From assembly GCA_903813345.2 (NCBI GenBank), contig CAIIXF020000008.1, positions 30,136,005 through 30,196,004 of the forward strand: a stretch of 60,000 bases of DNA, written 5' to 3'. The notes under the pieces were generated by a model. It ran no database searches. It saw nothing but the letters and a program-made list of their open reading frames with translations, and was not told where the DNA came from. A program made the translations under genes and the position numbers. Below, piece by piece: positions 14,743 through 24,945 of the stretch (its first letter is position 1; each line of letters opens with the position of its first letter). This DNA is from Owenia fusiformis (Eukaryota; Annelida; Polychaeta; Sabellida; Oweniidae).

Positions 14743-16773
14743 ATGGACGACGAATCTACAGGTCTCGAACTTGATACTCTTAATGGTGATATGTTGAACA
14801 AACGTGAACATATACGTGTAGCCAAAGGGAAGTCTAAAACGATTATTTGTTCGATATTTGAGAAGGTTGGGACTTTCGCCGTTGCATTCCTGATAATTAC
14901 GGGGTCTTCATGCCTTATTTTCTACACAGACGGTTACTTTGTAAGTGAAGTGGTAAAGACTAGAGGAAATCAAAGCAAAGGGACAGTAGAAAATATTACA
15001 AATGCGCAAAGCCCAGACAAAGAAGCGATATACTTCAGTGCAACAATTAACTATCCACCAACTGCATCTTTGATAGTGGCCATTGCTATATCCTTCCTGA
15101 TAAGCCTAGTTGTAGCGATATCTGAACGGGCACGTTGCGTCGCCCTTTTGTCCCTCCCAGGTATGGTCTTCTATCTTGGAAGACTCATTCTGTTCATTCT
15201 TATAATACAGTCACTGTATGCTGGTCCTATTACGAATTCATGGAACAATGCAAAACTGATTCTAGGAATGATACCCTGTCAAGTCGAAATGTTCAGTCGG
15301 GAAATGATGGCTATGCAGTCAGCATCTGGTGGTGCATACAACAAGGAGTTTGAAGACGCTGTGAAAAGAATGACCGCTATTAATATTGAGACCGTTAAGA
15401 AAATCATTGATGTTCCCAAACAAACACTTAAGATGTTGTTATCTGCGTTAAAGCATGTAATTCTCGATATCAGTGGCGTTAATGCTAGTATAACCGTGAA
15501 TAATGTGACACTCTCTATACACGATGTTGAAGATTACGAAAATGACGTTAATACGATACGGCACATTGAACACCCCTCTGTTAAAGGAACTGACAGCCTT
15601 TTTATTATTGGTGCCAAAGTGAATGCTCTGTTTGTTGATACAACAAATTCCATCCAACAACTTCTATCCTATATGCTTTGGATCGTGGCCTTTGCAATAG
15701 CCATACGTGTGGTTCTCTCGGCGCGTAATTTCTTATATCGTTATTTACGCTATTGTGACAATAACATCTTTTTTACATTCGAGGAGTTCAAAAGATTGGA
15801 CGAGGAAAACAAGAGTAAATTACTCCCGTTAAGGGGACAAGAGCGATCTCAGTTGATCGATTCTAAGTCATGGTGGCAAAGGTGTCCGTCATGTTCTGAG
15901 CTCCTAGTGATCCTTTGGGAAGTATTTCACTTATTCATTCCGACATTTTTAGCGATGGTTGTGCTGTTTTGTGTATTTGATGGTTTACTTTACCATACAA
16001 TGCAAGTTCTACAAAGGGAAGCCAGTGTGAGCGTAGTGATTGGCGGAGGCAGTGGTTTCCAAGTTGCCTTTAACAATACAAGTCCACGCATCAGGCAGGT
16101 GTATCACTTGTTTCCAAGTAACTCGACCAGCTTTAACTACTCGTTTGAAGTCAACACGGAGGGCTGCTTACCCAGTCCTTTACCTCCATTCTACCAGGAC
16201 TTGACTAAACTTGCTGGATGCTTAATCGGTATGTGTGGGGGGATTGTGTTCCTGACATTTCTGAATCCGTACGCGTATGGTCGCAAGATTCAGCACAAGA
16301 TCGCAGCAATGTTTTACCCAAAACGGGAAAAAGAACGCATTTTATTACTTTACCGTTACTTGTTGATTCAACGAGAGATATGTGATGAATACGATGTAAC
16401 AGTTTCACTTTGTGAAGGTGATATGGCGAACAACCAGGAAACTGAAGGCAAGGGGAAATCAAATGCATGTATTTGTACTACGTTGAAGAGGCTTGGGATT
16501 CTTGGGGTTGCATTCCTTATAATTATGGGGGTTGTGTGCCTTATTTTCTACACAGACGGTTACTTTGTAAGTGAAGAGGTAAAGACTGGAGGAAATCAAA
16601 GCGAAGGGACAGTAGAAAATATTACAAATGCGCAAAGCCCAGACAAAGAAGCGATATACTTCAGTGCAACAATTAACTATCCACCAACTGCATCTATGAT
16701 AGTTGCCATTGTTACATCATTCCTGATAAGCCTAGCTGTAGCGATATCTGGACGTGTCATTCAAAACCAATAA
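14743..16773 (+). CDS. DC-STAMP-domain multi-pass membrane protein, module 1 fused in frame to the N-terminus of module 2
   Basis: Single open frame of 676 codons starting at an ATG in good context (GCGACCATGG). Hydrophobic spans lie near residues 45-66, 107-126, 139-162, 307-330, 387-417 and 490-513, with NxS/T sites in the long loops. I assign the DC-STAMP-like family from the cytoplasmic segment at 339-373 (DNNIFFTFEEFKRLD, then LLPLRGQER) and the C-terminal signature at 524-545 (FYPKREKERILLLYRYLL). Members of this family (DC-STAMP, OC-STAMP, DCST1/2) act in cell-cell or gamete fusion; a fusion role here is inference. From residue 561 the frame enters a second, homologous N-terminus (another LIFYTDGYFVSE segment) with no stop between, and ends at 16773 only because an insertion begins at 16758. 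A possible splice donor (GAAG|GTGATA) near 16415 could separate module 1 from this tail. The family call is fairly firm; the exact 3' structure is uncertain. Confidence 0.75.
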   Translation: MDDESTGLELDTLNGDMLNKREHIRVAKGKSKTIICSIFEKVGTFAVAFLIITGSSCLIFYTDGYFVSEVVKTRGNQSKGTVENITNAQSPDKEAIYFSATINYPPTASLIVAIAISFLISLVVAISERARCVALLSLPGMVFYLGRLILFILIIQSLYAGPITNSWNNAKLILGMIPCQVEMFSREMMAMQSASGGAYNKEFEDAVKRMTAINIETVKKIIDVPKQTLKMLLSALKHVILDISGVNASITVNNVTLSIHDVEDYENDVNTIRHIEHPSVKGTDSLFIIGAKVNALFVDTTNSIQQLLSYMLWIVAFAIAIRVVLSARNFLYRYLRYCDNNIFFTFEEFKRLDEENKSKLLPLRGQERSQLIDSKSWWQRCPSCSELLVILWEVFHLFIPTFLAMVVLFCVFDGLLYHTMQVLQREASVSVVIGGGSGFQVAFNNTSPRIRQVYHLFPSNSTSFNYSFEVNTEGCLPSPLPPFYQDLTKLAGCLIGMCGGIVFLTFLNPYAYGRKIQHKIAAMFYPKREKERILLLYRYLLIQREICDEYDVTVSLCEGDMANNQETEGKGKSNACICTTLKRLGILGVAFLIIMGVVCLIFYTDGYFVSEEVKTGGNQSEGTVENITNAQSPDKEAIYFSATINYPPTASMIVAIVTSFLISLAVAISGRVIQNQ

Positions 16774-19700
16774 ATGTTAAAAATGGGCATTTTTCATGTA
16801 ATTGAAAATAGCTAAAACTAAAATGATTTTTTCTAATTGTTTTATGTATTTTAAAATAATATGCCTTTATCTTCATTCGGTCAGCATACTTATTGATCAG
16901 TCCGGTTATAAATAACTTTGAAAATTCGCTAATAAGTTGTGAATTTCGTGAATTTGCTGATGTAACAGGACAACACGCCCGTGAAAACATGTCATATCTC
17001 AGTTATAAATGGTCGCATCTTTTCGTTTTGGTTCTTTTGGCATAGAAAACATTCAGTCAGAGTGTGATGACAGCAATGTATTTGCTTCTCACCTACTACC
17101 GATTATATATACCCATTATAGTAAGTGTACAATTTATTCTGTGAAAAACGTCACGGTCGTTAAAACAGGCCCAGACGACAGTAGGGAAACTCGAGATAGA
17201 TTAATTATCCGTGGTTATAAAGTCTTTAGTTCGGTTTATCAGACCAAAGTGTTACAAATCGTGATAATAGTTGTGATTGAATTATAATGAACATGATCTG
17301 AAAAATTCTGAAAAATCACCGTTTTGCTTGTGAAAAACGACCGTGATGTTACTCATATATTGACAGTAGTCTTGTTGGAAATGGGGCAATTTTCAAGAAA
17401 AACAATATGACCACTCCATCATAACATAAAAGGATTTTCGATATAACAAGCATTACCTCATCTATGAACTGATATTGTGCAAAACTGTGACAATCGTCAC
17501 GCGTGAAAAACGTCACGGTTATAGCATTGAACTCAAAGCAGTAATCAACTATTTCTATAAATCCCAGGTGGATTGATTTAATTTTATATTATGACCCATA
17601 TTCTTAAAACACATGTTCAAAAGTTATTCAGTGACTACGCATAAAGATCATCTCATAGGCAAGGAAACGGAAACACCTAACGAATTTGCACTTTTGTAAA
17701 TGTGCTTTTTACATTTTATACGTCTTTACAATAATACGTAACATGCAAGCAAATGACAAGTTATTTGGGAATTCCATAAGCATAATTTATCGGAAAAGTC
17801 ATAAGAAAAAATGTTATATGAAGACCATTAAAGCCCAAAATAGTTGACCCTCAGTAAATAACATTTCGTTCAGTGTATTCCCGGGGATCGCTGAATTCAA
17901 TCATAAAGTCACTTAATGTTTGCACTCTGTTTTCTTTTCAATAAATGCAATTATTATTAATGGAGAACAGCATAAACCGAAAACTCTAGTTAAGTAATAT
18001 GAACGATTACAGCTTTTCAACGATGTTTTCGTGTTATAATTAATTTTTATTTATTTCAATTCCATTTGCACGATCTGTATATGATATGTAATATTCAATA
18101 TGCCTTTGCGAAAAGCAATTCGTTAAGCAATCCCCGAGAATATTAAAGAAAATGTAAGGCAAGCAATGCAAAAAACTCTCCTCTCTGAAATATATCGCCA
18201 ACAGACTAGCAAAAAGAAATCAGCACAAAATGTACGCTTCGAGAATGGAGGCAACAACGCGAGATTAATTCTTTCAATGTTCTCTTTCTCTAAAACAAAA
18301 CCGGGATAACTCATTGCACTGAACATTAAACTTCCAGAACTTCAAAGAAAAAATGAAAATCACAGGAAAGAATTGAGTTTATGCTGAGAGTTTTGCTATG
18401 TGATATCAGAAACCGTTGAAAAAGTATCGAGTCTGACAAAAAAATTCGTTCTAGGACTAGCGACTTAACTCAGCTCGAATGAAGCAAAACATAACGATAA
18501 GAACGTTTTCAGTGGCCATGAAAAATGACCTTGTGATGAGATCGGGGCATCGATGAAGCGCTCCGCAGACCAAAAGAAAATTTCATATTCACAGTGCAGA
18601 TGATTTTTATGCTTTGGCTACGTCAGACTTAAAAATACGTCAGCAATATCATTCTTATATCTTTCAAATGAAAACGTACAATCAAGTAGAGTTATCATTA
18701 ACAGATTTTAAATGAAAAAGTTTCTCTTTAAATTTGAAATCTTTATAAGGGACTTTTCTGATGCATGATTGAATGCCTTTAATGTCATTTGGAATGAACA
18801 TGTACATGGTTGCCCTGCTGTTTGTGGCGCATGCAGGAAAGACTTCACTACGTCACCCTGCAGTTGTCAAGTAAACACCCATAGTAAAAAAAATTCAAAT
18901 TGTAAAAAATAAATCAAAGTGTCTTACCTCATACACTAAAAGAGATTAAAAGGCAACTAGGGCGATTAGGTGCTTGACGACATGGCATTTGCACCATCGA
19001 TGTAAAGTGTAAAAGCGCTGGTTTCTTGAATCAGTGAAAAGTTTTGGTGAAGTTGATTCAAAAAGATAAATAATGCGGTGTTGCACATAGTTATTGAAAA
19101 TAGAAAAGAGGTGTTCAGTACATGTAAACTATGATTGCATATGAGTCCACATATGTAACATGTACGTAACTGCTTTTTCCTTGGAGAAAGTGAAACTCGG
19201 CACGATTCTACTATTCATACTTTATGTCGAGTTTTGAGGGAAAATTAAACATAAAGGTGATAATATAAGACAAAAATACAAACTTGTTTCTCAATTCACC
19301 TAGCTATAGTCATCAAAAATGACCATTCTTGAATTAAGACTTCTCTTAAGTGAACATATACCTCATTGTCATTTGTTTCCAATTTTCTTGTGAAAAACGA
19401 CACGCGGAAAATTGGTGAACCAGTCGAATGATCATTGCTCCCAAAATAAATTTTTTATCATTTTCTATTCGTCTAAAGCATCATTTTTCATGACCGAATC
19501 GATTCATGTTCAAATAGGATCGACCCCTTTCAATTTTACTCAAATTAAAAACACAACGTATGAAAAAAATCGAGAAAAATGATGGATTCGGATGTTTCAT
19601 GTTGACAAGTGATGCACATTTTAAGGAAAATACTTAGAGTCCAAATTCATTTATGATTTTAAAGGACAGGAGAGTAGCAAGAGGAAAGTCCTTGGTTTTT

Positions 19701-19955
19701 TGAAAATGTTGCATTCTAATGTGAATATCTTGGCATATAATCACGGACTGAAACTGTGAAAATCGTCACGTTTGAGACGGGCCCTAATTTCAATTTGAAA
19801 TTCCCCCTATTGTTCCTCGGAGTTTACTTCAATGCTTTGGGTAACGTGTGTGTAAATGTATACAGATACATACTACATGTCTATTTGAAAAAATCATTTT
19901 ATTGCTTTTTTGAATTTTTAACAAATTTTGTTTCACACTTAAGCCGTTTTCAGTG
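16758..19955. mobile_element. 3.2-kb insertion with 4-bp target duplication inside the DC-STAMP tandem
   Basis: GTGT occurs at 16754-16757 and again at 19956-19959, exactly where module 2 homology breaks and resumes. The two ends form a short imperfect inverted repeat: left CATTCAAAAC, right read in reverse complement CACTGAAAAC, 8 of 10 matching. I see no recognisable transposase, so it would be non-autonomous or heavily decayed. A 4-bp duplication with CAC-type ends would be compatible with Chapaev-like (CMC) elements, but that is only inference. A motif close to GTGAAAAACGTCACG recurs inside the insert. Confidence 0.5.
17140..19775. repeat. Recurring GTGAAAAACGTCACG-like motif within the insertion
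   Basis: Variants are visible near 17141, 17330, 17485-17519, 19390 and 19755, and I noticed none elsewhere in the window. The 17141 and 19755 copies are both followed within about 20 bp by GGCCC, so they may be diverged direct repeats of a longer unit. The CGTCA core resembles a CRE half-site, but no function can be claimed. Confidence 0.4.
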
Positions 19956-21301
19956 GTGTACGTTGTATCGCTCTTTTGTCACTCCCAGGTATGGCCTTCT
20001 ATCTTGGAAGACTCATTCTGTTCATTCTTATAATACAGTCACTGTATGCTGGTCCTATAACGAATTCATGGAACAATGCAAAAATGATTCCAGATATCAT
20101 ACCTTGCCAAATTGGAATGATCAGCCAGGAAATTATGGCTATGCAGTCAGCGTCTGGTGGTGCATACAACAAGGAGTTTGAAGACGCTGTGAAAAGAATG
20201 ACCACTCTTAATATTGAGACGATAAAGAAAATCATTGATGTTCCTAAACAAACACTTGAGATGTTTTCATCTGCGTTAAAGCATGTAATTCTCGATATCA
20301 ATGGCGTTAATGCTAGTATAACCGTGAATAATGTGACACTCTCTCTACACGATGTTGAAGATTACGAAAATGACGTTAATACGATACGGCACATTGAACA
20401 TCCCTCTGTTAAAGGAACTGACAGCCTTTTTACTATTGGTGCCAAAGTGAGTGCGCTGTTTGTTGATACAACAAATTTCATCCAACAACTTTTATCGTAT
20501 ATGCTTTGGATTGTGGCCTTTGCGATAACCATTTGCATGCTGATCCAAGCGTGTTACTTCCTTTATCGGTACTTACGTTACCACGACGACAACATCTATT
20601 TTACATCTGAGGAGTTCAAAAAATTGGACTGGGAAAACAACGAGAGTAAATTACTCCCGTTAAGGGGACAAGAGCGAACTCAGTTGATCGATTCTAAGTC
20701 ATGGTGGCAAAGGTGTCCGTCATGTTCTCAGCTCCTAGTGATCCTATGGGAAGTATTTCACTTATTCATTCCGACATTTTTTGCGATGGTTGTGCTGTTT
20801 TGTGTATTTGATGGTTTACTTTACCAAACGATAGAAGTTCTACAAAGGGAAGCAAATGTGAGCGTAGTGATTGGCGGAGGCAGTGGTTTTGAAGTTGTAT
20901 TTAACAATACAAGTCCTGGCATCAGGCAGTTGTATCACTTGTTTCCAAGTAACTCGACCAGCTTTAACTACTCGTTTGAAGTCAACACGGAGGGTTGCCT
21001 TCCCATTCCTTTACCTCCATTCTATCAGGACTCGACTAAACTTGGATGCTTAATCGGTATGTGTATCGGGATTGTGTTCCTGACATTTCTTAATCCGTAC
21101 GCGTATGGTCGCAAAATTCAGCACAAGATCGCAGCAATGTTTTACCCAAAACGGGAACAAGAACGCATCTCCTACCTTTACCGTGACTTGTTGAACCAAC
21201 GAGAGATGTGTGATGGAAACGATATACCAGTTTTGCATTGGTTCGCAGCAAGAATTCCTTTGTTCAAAAGAGTATTGAAAATGTTAAAGAAGGATATCTA
21301 G
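19956..21301 (+). CDS. DC-STAMP-domain protein, module 2 body, cut off from its N-terminus by an insertion
   Basis: Open for about 448 codons and collinear with module 1 from residue 130 on. It includes the LLPLRGQER segment, the glycoprotein loop ending in TEGCLP, and FYPKREQERISYLYRDLL near the C-terminus. Over the 36 residues around that loop only two differ from module 1. Unlike module 1 it has its own C-tail (after NDIPV it reads HWFAARIPLFKR) and stop. Its natural N-terminus lies at 16423-16757. Removing the sequence between the two GTGT copies restores one continuous frame. Canonical splicing of the insert (GT at 16754 or 16756, AG at 19952-19953) would instead shift frame by two bases or use the wrong phase. 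Module 2 is therefore either recently disrupted or expressed from another start. No internal stop has accumulated, which favours a recent event. Confidence 0.65.
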
Positions 21302-21526
21302 GCTCTGATATTAGACTGGGAGATATCATGGAATTTGGTCATGTTAAACAAGACGTGCAACTTCTGTAAGCATGGCCACTGTGCGATCCAGTCTGTATTA
21401 TCCCTTGGAACAGACAGTTCTCTCACAAGCTTGACAGTTGACCAGGATGTGATACCCGTGACATGATTCTGTCTATGTGAGTTAGTGTGGGACAATATTA
21501 TATCTGATTAAATATCGTCAAATTAG

Positions 21527-21532
21527 AATAAA
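21527..21532 (+). terminator. Candidate polyadenylation signal AATAAA for the DC-STAMP module 2 transcript
   Basis: AATAAA lies 226 bp after the stop of module 2 in AT-rich sequence, just before a MITE-like element. It is a reasonable 3'-end candidate but unsupported by transcript data. Confidence 0.35.
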
Positions 21533-21548
21533 CTTATAATTAGAAAAT

Positions 21549-21970
21549 ACATTAAGGTCATAAGAAGTAGATTCTTTGTTTTGCGTGCCCTTGCTTGCAC
21601 AATTTTGAGTAAATCAGAAAAAACAAACACATCCAAATAGCAATCACAAGGGTCTGAAAGCTAGTACCATTGCATTTCGTACAAATCAGAATCAGACAAA
21701 ATGGCGGATAATTTGATGTGCGTCATTGTGTATTTTCTTATTTTCTACCCTTGAATAATTATAGCTGTTTAAATATATTGTATACATATAGATATGTGTT
21801 TCTAATCACTGCAAATTGGTATGTCATCCCTTTTTATGCCATCAAATGTAAACATTTCTCAGCAAACAAATTTGTGTTTTTTTAGTTTGTGTTCGTTTTC
21901 CTTGTACCCTTGCATGATTTGGATTTTGCCAGGACGCAAAACAAAGAATCGACTTCTTATGGCCTAATGT
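21549..21970. mobile_element. MITE with about 35-bp inverted ends downstream of the DC-STAMP genes
   Basis: AAGAAGT-GATTCTTTGTTTTG with CGT at the left is mirrored by ACGCAAAACAAAGAATCGAC at the right. The roughly 420-bp element has no coding frame. Confidence 0.65.
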
Positions 21971-23959
21971 AAAAATGTGTATGCCTTTTCTATATCATCT
22001 AGCAAGTAATATATTCAATCATGTAAATTATATGGTATTTCTGAGTACTATTCAATGATGCAACCATCCAAATTATGCTTTAAATACAAAATGTAAATGC
22101 TTCTTTCAATCCTTTAATGTGACAATACAATTAGTTGTGTAGGTAATGTTACCGGTAAGTGGAAACAAGGCAAAAGTTGGGCAATTGAGTCCAAAACATA
22201 ATGCATTGCTCTAAAACCAACTAGACCTTTATGCAAAGGATAACCTAACATTTTCTACATTTTTTTAGAAAAATAATTTATTTGCTGAGCAAACACAAAC
22301 AAACGTTAAATTACAACAAAATAATCAAAAAAATTCAACAGTATTCCCTAAAAGTACACAAACTGTAGTACCAGCATTATTTTGAAGAGTTCAGTTTTCT
22401 GAATGAACGCAAAAAGTACAGTATACATGTTTTAATGTTGATACAGGCGTATGTATATACTGACTCCAGTTCATTAGTCTTATTATAGCCAAAACATATG
22501 TACAAAATCAAACAGCTTAAGACATATCTACACGGGGGAACCGGCATTGTAAACAAGAACAATAGAAACAATTTCATTTTTTCAAGTGAAAGTTGAACAA
22601 TAGAAAGTGCATCAAAATCAAAAGCAGCACATTCCAACCTGTATTTGTATTATCTCTGCATATCGAATTATGCAAATTAGGTTGATAAAAAACAGAAAGT
22701 ATTACAAGTAAACAATACATATGAAATATCCTTGAAATCATTAATCAAAGATTTTAACACCTTATTATTAGTCTTGATAGAATAAAGAATAAAGGAGTAT
22801 GACTTTTTAAAAAAGTCTTTCAGTTTTATTGCCAATCGTTTTGGGGTATTTTTTCAAAGAACTTGTTCACGTTTTTAAGAGAACTTGTACACAAATGTGT
22901 AATATTTATGACCCTAAAGGATAGCTGTCCCCTGACACCCCCTTTCAAAATTTTCCCTTACACCTTTATGCTCAATCTGTCAAGTACATGCTATTAAGAA
23001 AGAGAGGACTAATCCACACAGGACCATAACTCTACAAGTTCATGTACAATTTCTCTTAAAAAAATCTGTAGCTTATAGTTCTATTGTCAGCATGGATGCC
23101 TCACTCATGGAATCAAGTATTCACGTGGCTTCTTAATATGAACAATATAACATGACATCATTCATTGATGTCATAACAGTATAACATGACATTATTGATT
23201 CATTACATCAATTATTGTATAAAACCTGTACAGAATGAGCACAATCCTAGCCACTACATGTGTTCACTGTATTAAGCCCAATTCAGTTTTTTTCATTCAG
23301 TAGATGTAGTGTATTTCAGATATGATATTCACTAAAGGACAGGTTTTACTGTAGTTGTTGGTTATAGCTGTTACCAGTGATGACTATTCAATGTGGTGAC
23401 CCCCTTCTCCATTGCCCAGATTGATAACTATCAAGGTTAAGAAGTATACTTAAGATAATGTACTTCTTCCTTGAACATCTTTGAGTAAAATATATTAAAT
23501 GATACCAAACACACACCAAGCTTAAGCTGTTCACGTTTAAATATTTAACACTTTCCACTGATTCCAGGTATCTAAAAAACCATTATGTAATGTACATTCA
23601 CAATGACTAAATCGGGTCACTTTCAATTTGATGAAGAGCATTTGGCATTACTCAACAGGCCCGTAGCCACACATTTTTACAAACAAAATACTGATCTACA
23701 ATTCTACTGCCACATTGGTTTCAACATTGTTAACTTTTTACCATGTCGTAACCAACACCCTTTTTCTAAAAGCTGACATCTATTAATCTCTCTATGAAAT
23801 TCCAAGAATAATTCAATAAATTATGCTACTGATTCTTGAAGAACATTGCCATCAGCAATATATTGTGGCAAAATAAAAAATCATCAGTATTTATTTCACA
23901 AAAGTACATGTTAGTACATGTACATGCCCTCCCAGGATTTATTTGTGTTGAGGATTTTG
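21971..23959. other. Intergenic AT-rich DNA; nothing recognised
   Basis: No domain-bearing frame or clear repeat apart from scattered short inverted words. Confidence 0.4.
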
Positions 23960-23964
23960 TTATT

Positions 23965-24110
23965 GTTTAGTGCAACATTTTAGAATTTTGTAACTTTTTG
24001 TGCAACATTTTATGATTTTGTAACTTTTTTGTGCAACATTTACGATTTTGGAATTATTTGCGCAACATTTCAGAAAATACTTATTTTTTATTGTAACATT
24101 TTAGGAGGCA
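23965..24110. repeat. Tandem repeat, about 36-bp unit, five copies
   Basis: The GTGCAACATTTTAGAATTTT-type unit recurs near 23971, 24001, 24041, 24061 and 24092. It lies next to the MITE at 24121. Confidence 0.6.
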
Positions 24111-24120
24111 CACACAATTA

Positions 24121-24809
24121 CTCAGATGCGAGTAGGTAGTTACCAGTTTCGCCACCAGGTGGCTGATTCGGGGGAATTAACATGGCAGGGTATTACAAAA
24201 TTCCCTTAAACTTGAATATGCATCAGTTTTAGTGGTTCACTTTTCATATTACCTTTATGTATCTGATAGTTATTAACGTATACATAAAAATATTGGGTGA
24301 GACTTGAGATAATGTATGCGGCGCCAGTCATTTGAAACTTCTGATTGGGTTCGAAGCCGAGATGCCCGGATATGTCCCAGCAAAAGCCGGAATTCACGTG
24401 ATTTTTCACGAAGAAGTGGCGGAGTTTAAGCGAGATTCATCGAGACTTCTTCGTGTCAATCGTGTCAATCCCTGCATTGCTTATTGTTAACTCCACCTTT
24501 TTGCCCATATATGGAGTTGGAGATGCCACTTGTACAAATTAAAATATGTCCACTAAAAGAAAATATTATCTACCCAACACAAGAAAAGATATTTCACTTT
24601 TTGTGGTTTTACAACATGGGATCTATGGGGAATTTCGCCGACCTAGAAGTCACATTTTCAAAGAAAATTAAATTTTCAAAGTTGATAAACTCTTTTCAAA
24701 ACCACATTTCTAAATGTAATTTTAAATGTAGATTCCAAATATGACATCAGTTTGACTGAATTGTGAATTTTAATGACGTAAGTCAAGATTACTTCTTCTC
24801 GCATCTGAG
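24121..24809. mobile_element. MITE with CTCAGATGCGAGTAG ends, longer copy downstream of torsin copy 1
   Basis: Begins CTCAGATGCGAGTAG and ends CTCGCATCTGAG. Compared with the copy at 34008 it carries about 260 bp of extra central sequence, so the other is probably an internal deletion derivative. No transposase seen. Confidence 0.7.
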
Positions 24810-24945
24810 CAGCATTTTCATTTTGTGAAGTACACCTTCATAAATCACTGATCCACTAAAAGATGGCACCGATAGTAAAGGGAGAATCAGATCTTGTGAG
24901 CAATGTTGATTTTTTGTCTCACACCATTCCTCGTCTTTTTAAATC

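Noticed and set aside
16758-19955. Ordinary intron of the DC-STAMP gene
   Set aside because: Module 1 has no intron at this place, the borders carry a GTGT duplication, and canonical GT-AG choices give the wrong reading phase.
19756-20181. 141-codon plus-strand frame overlapping the start of DC-STAMP module 2
   Set aside because: Another reading frame of the module; the collinear match to module 1 is in the frame ending at 21301.
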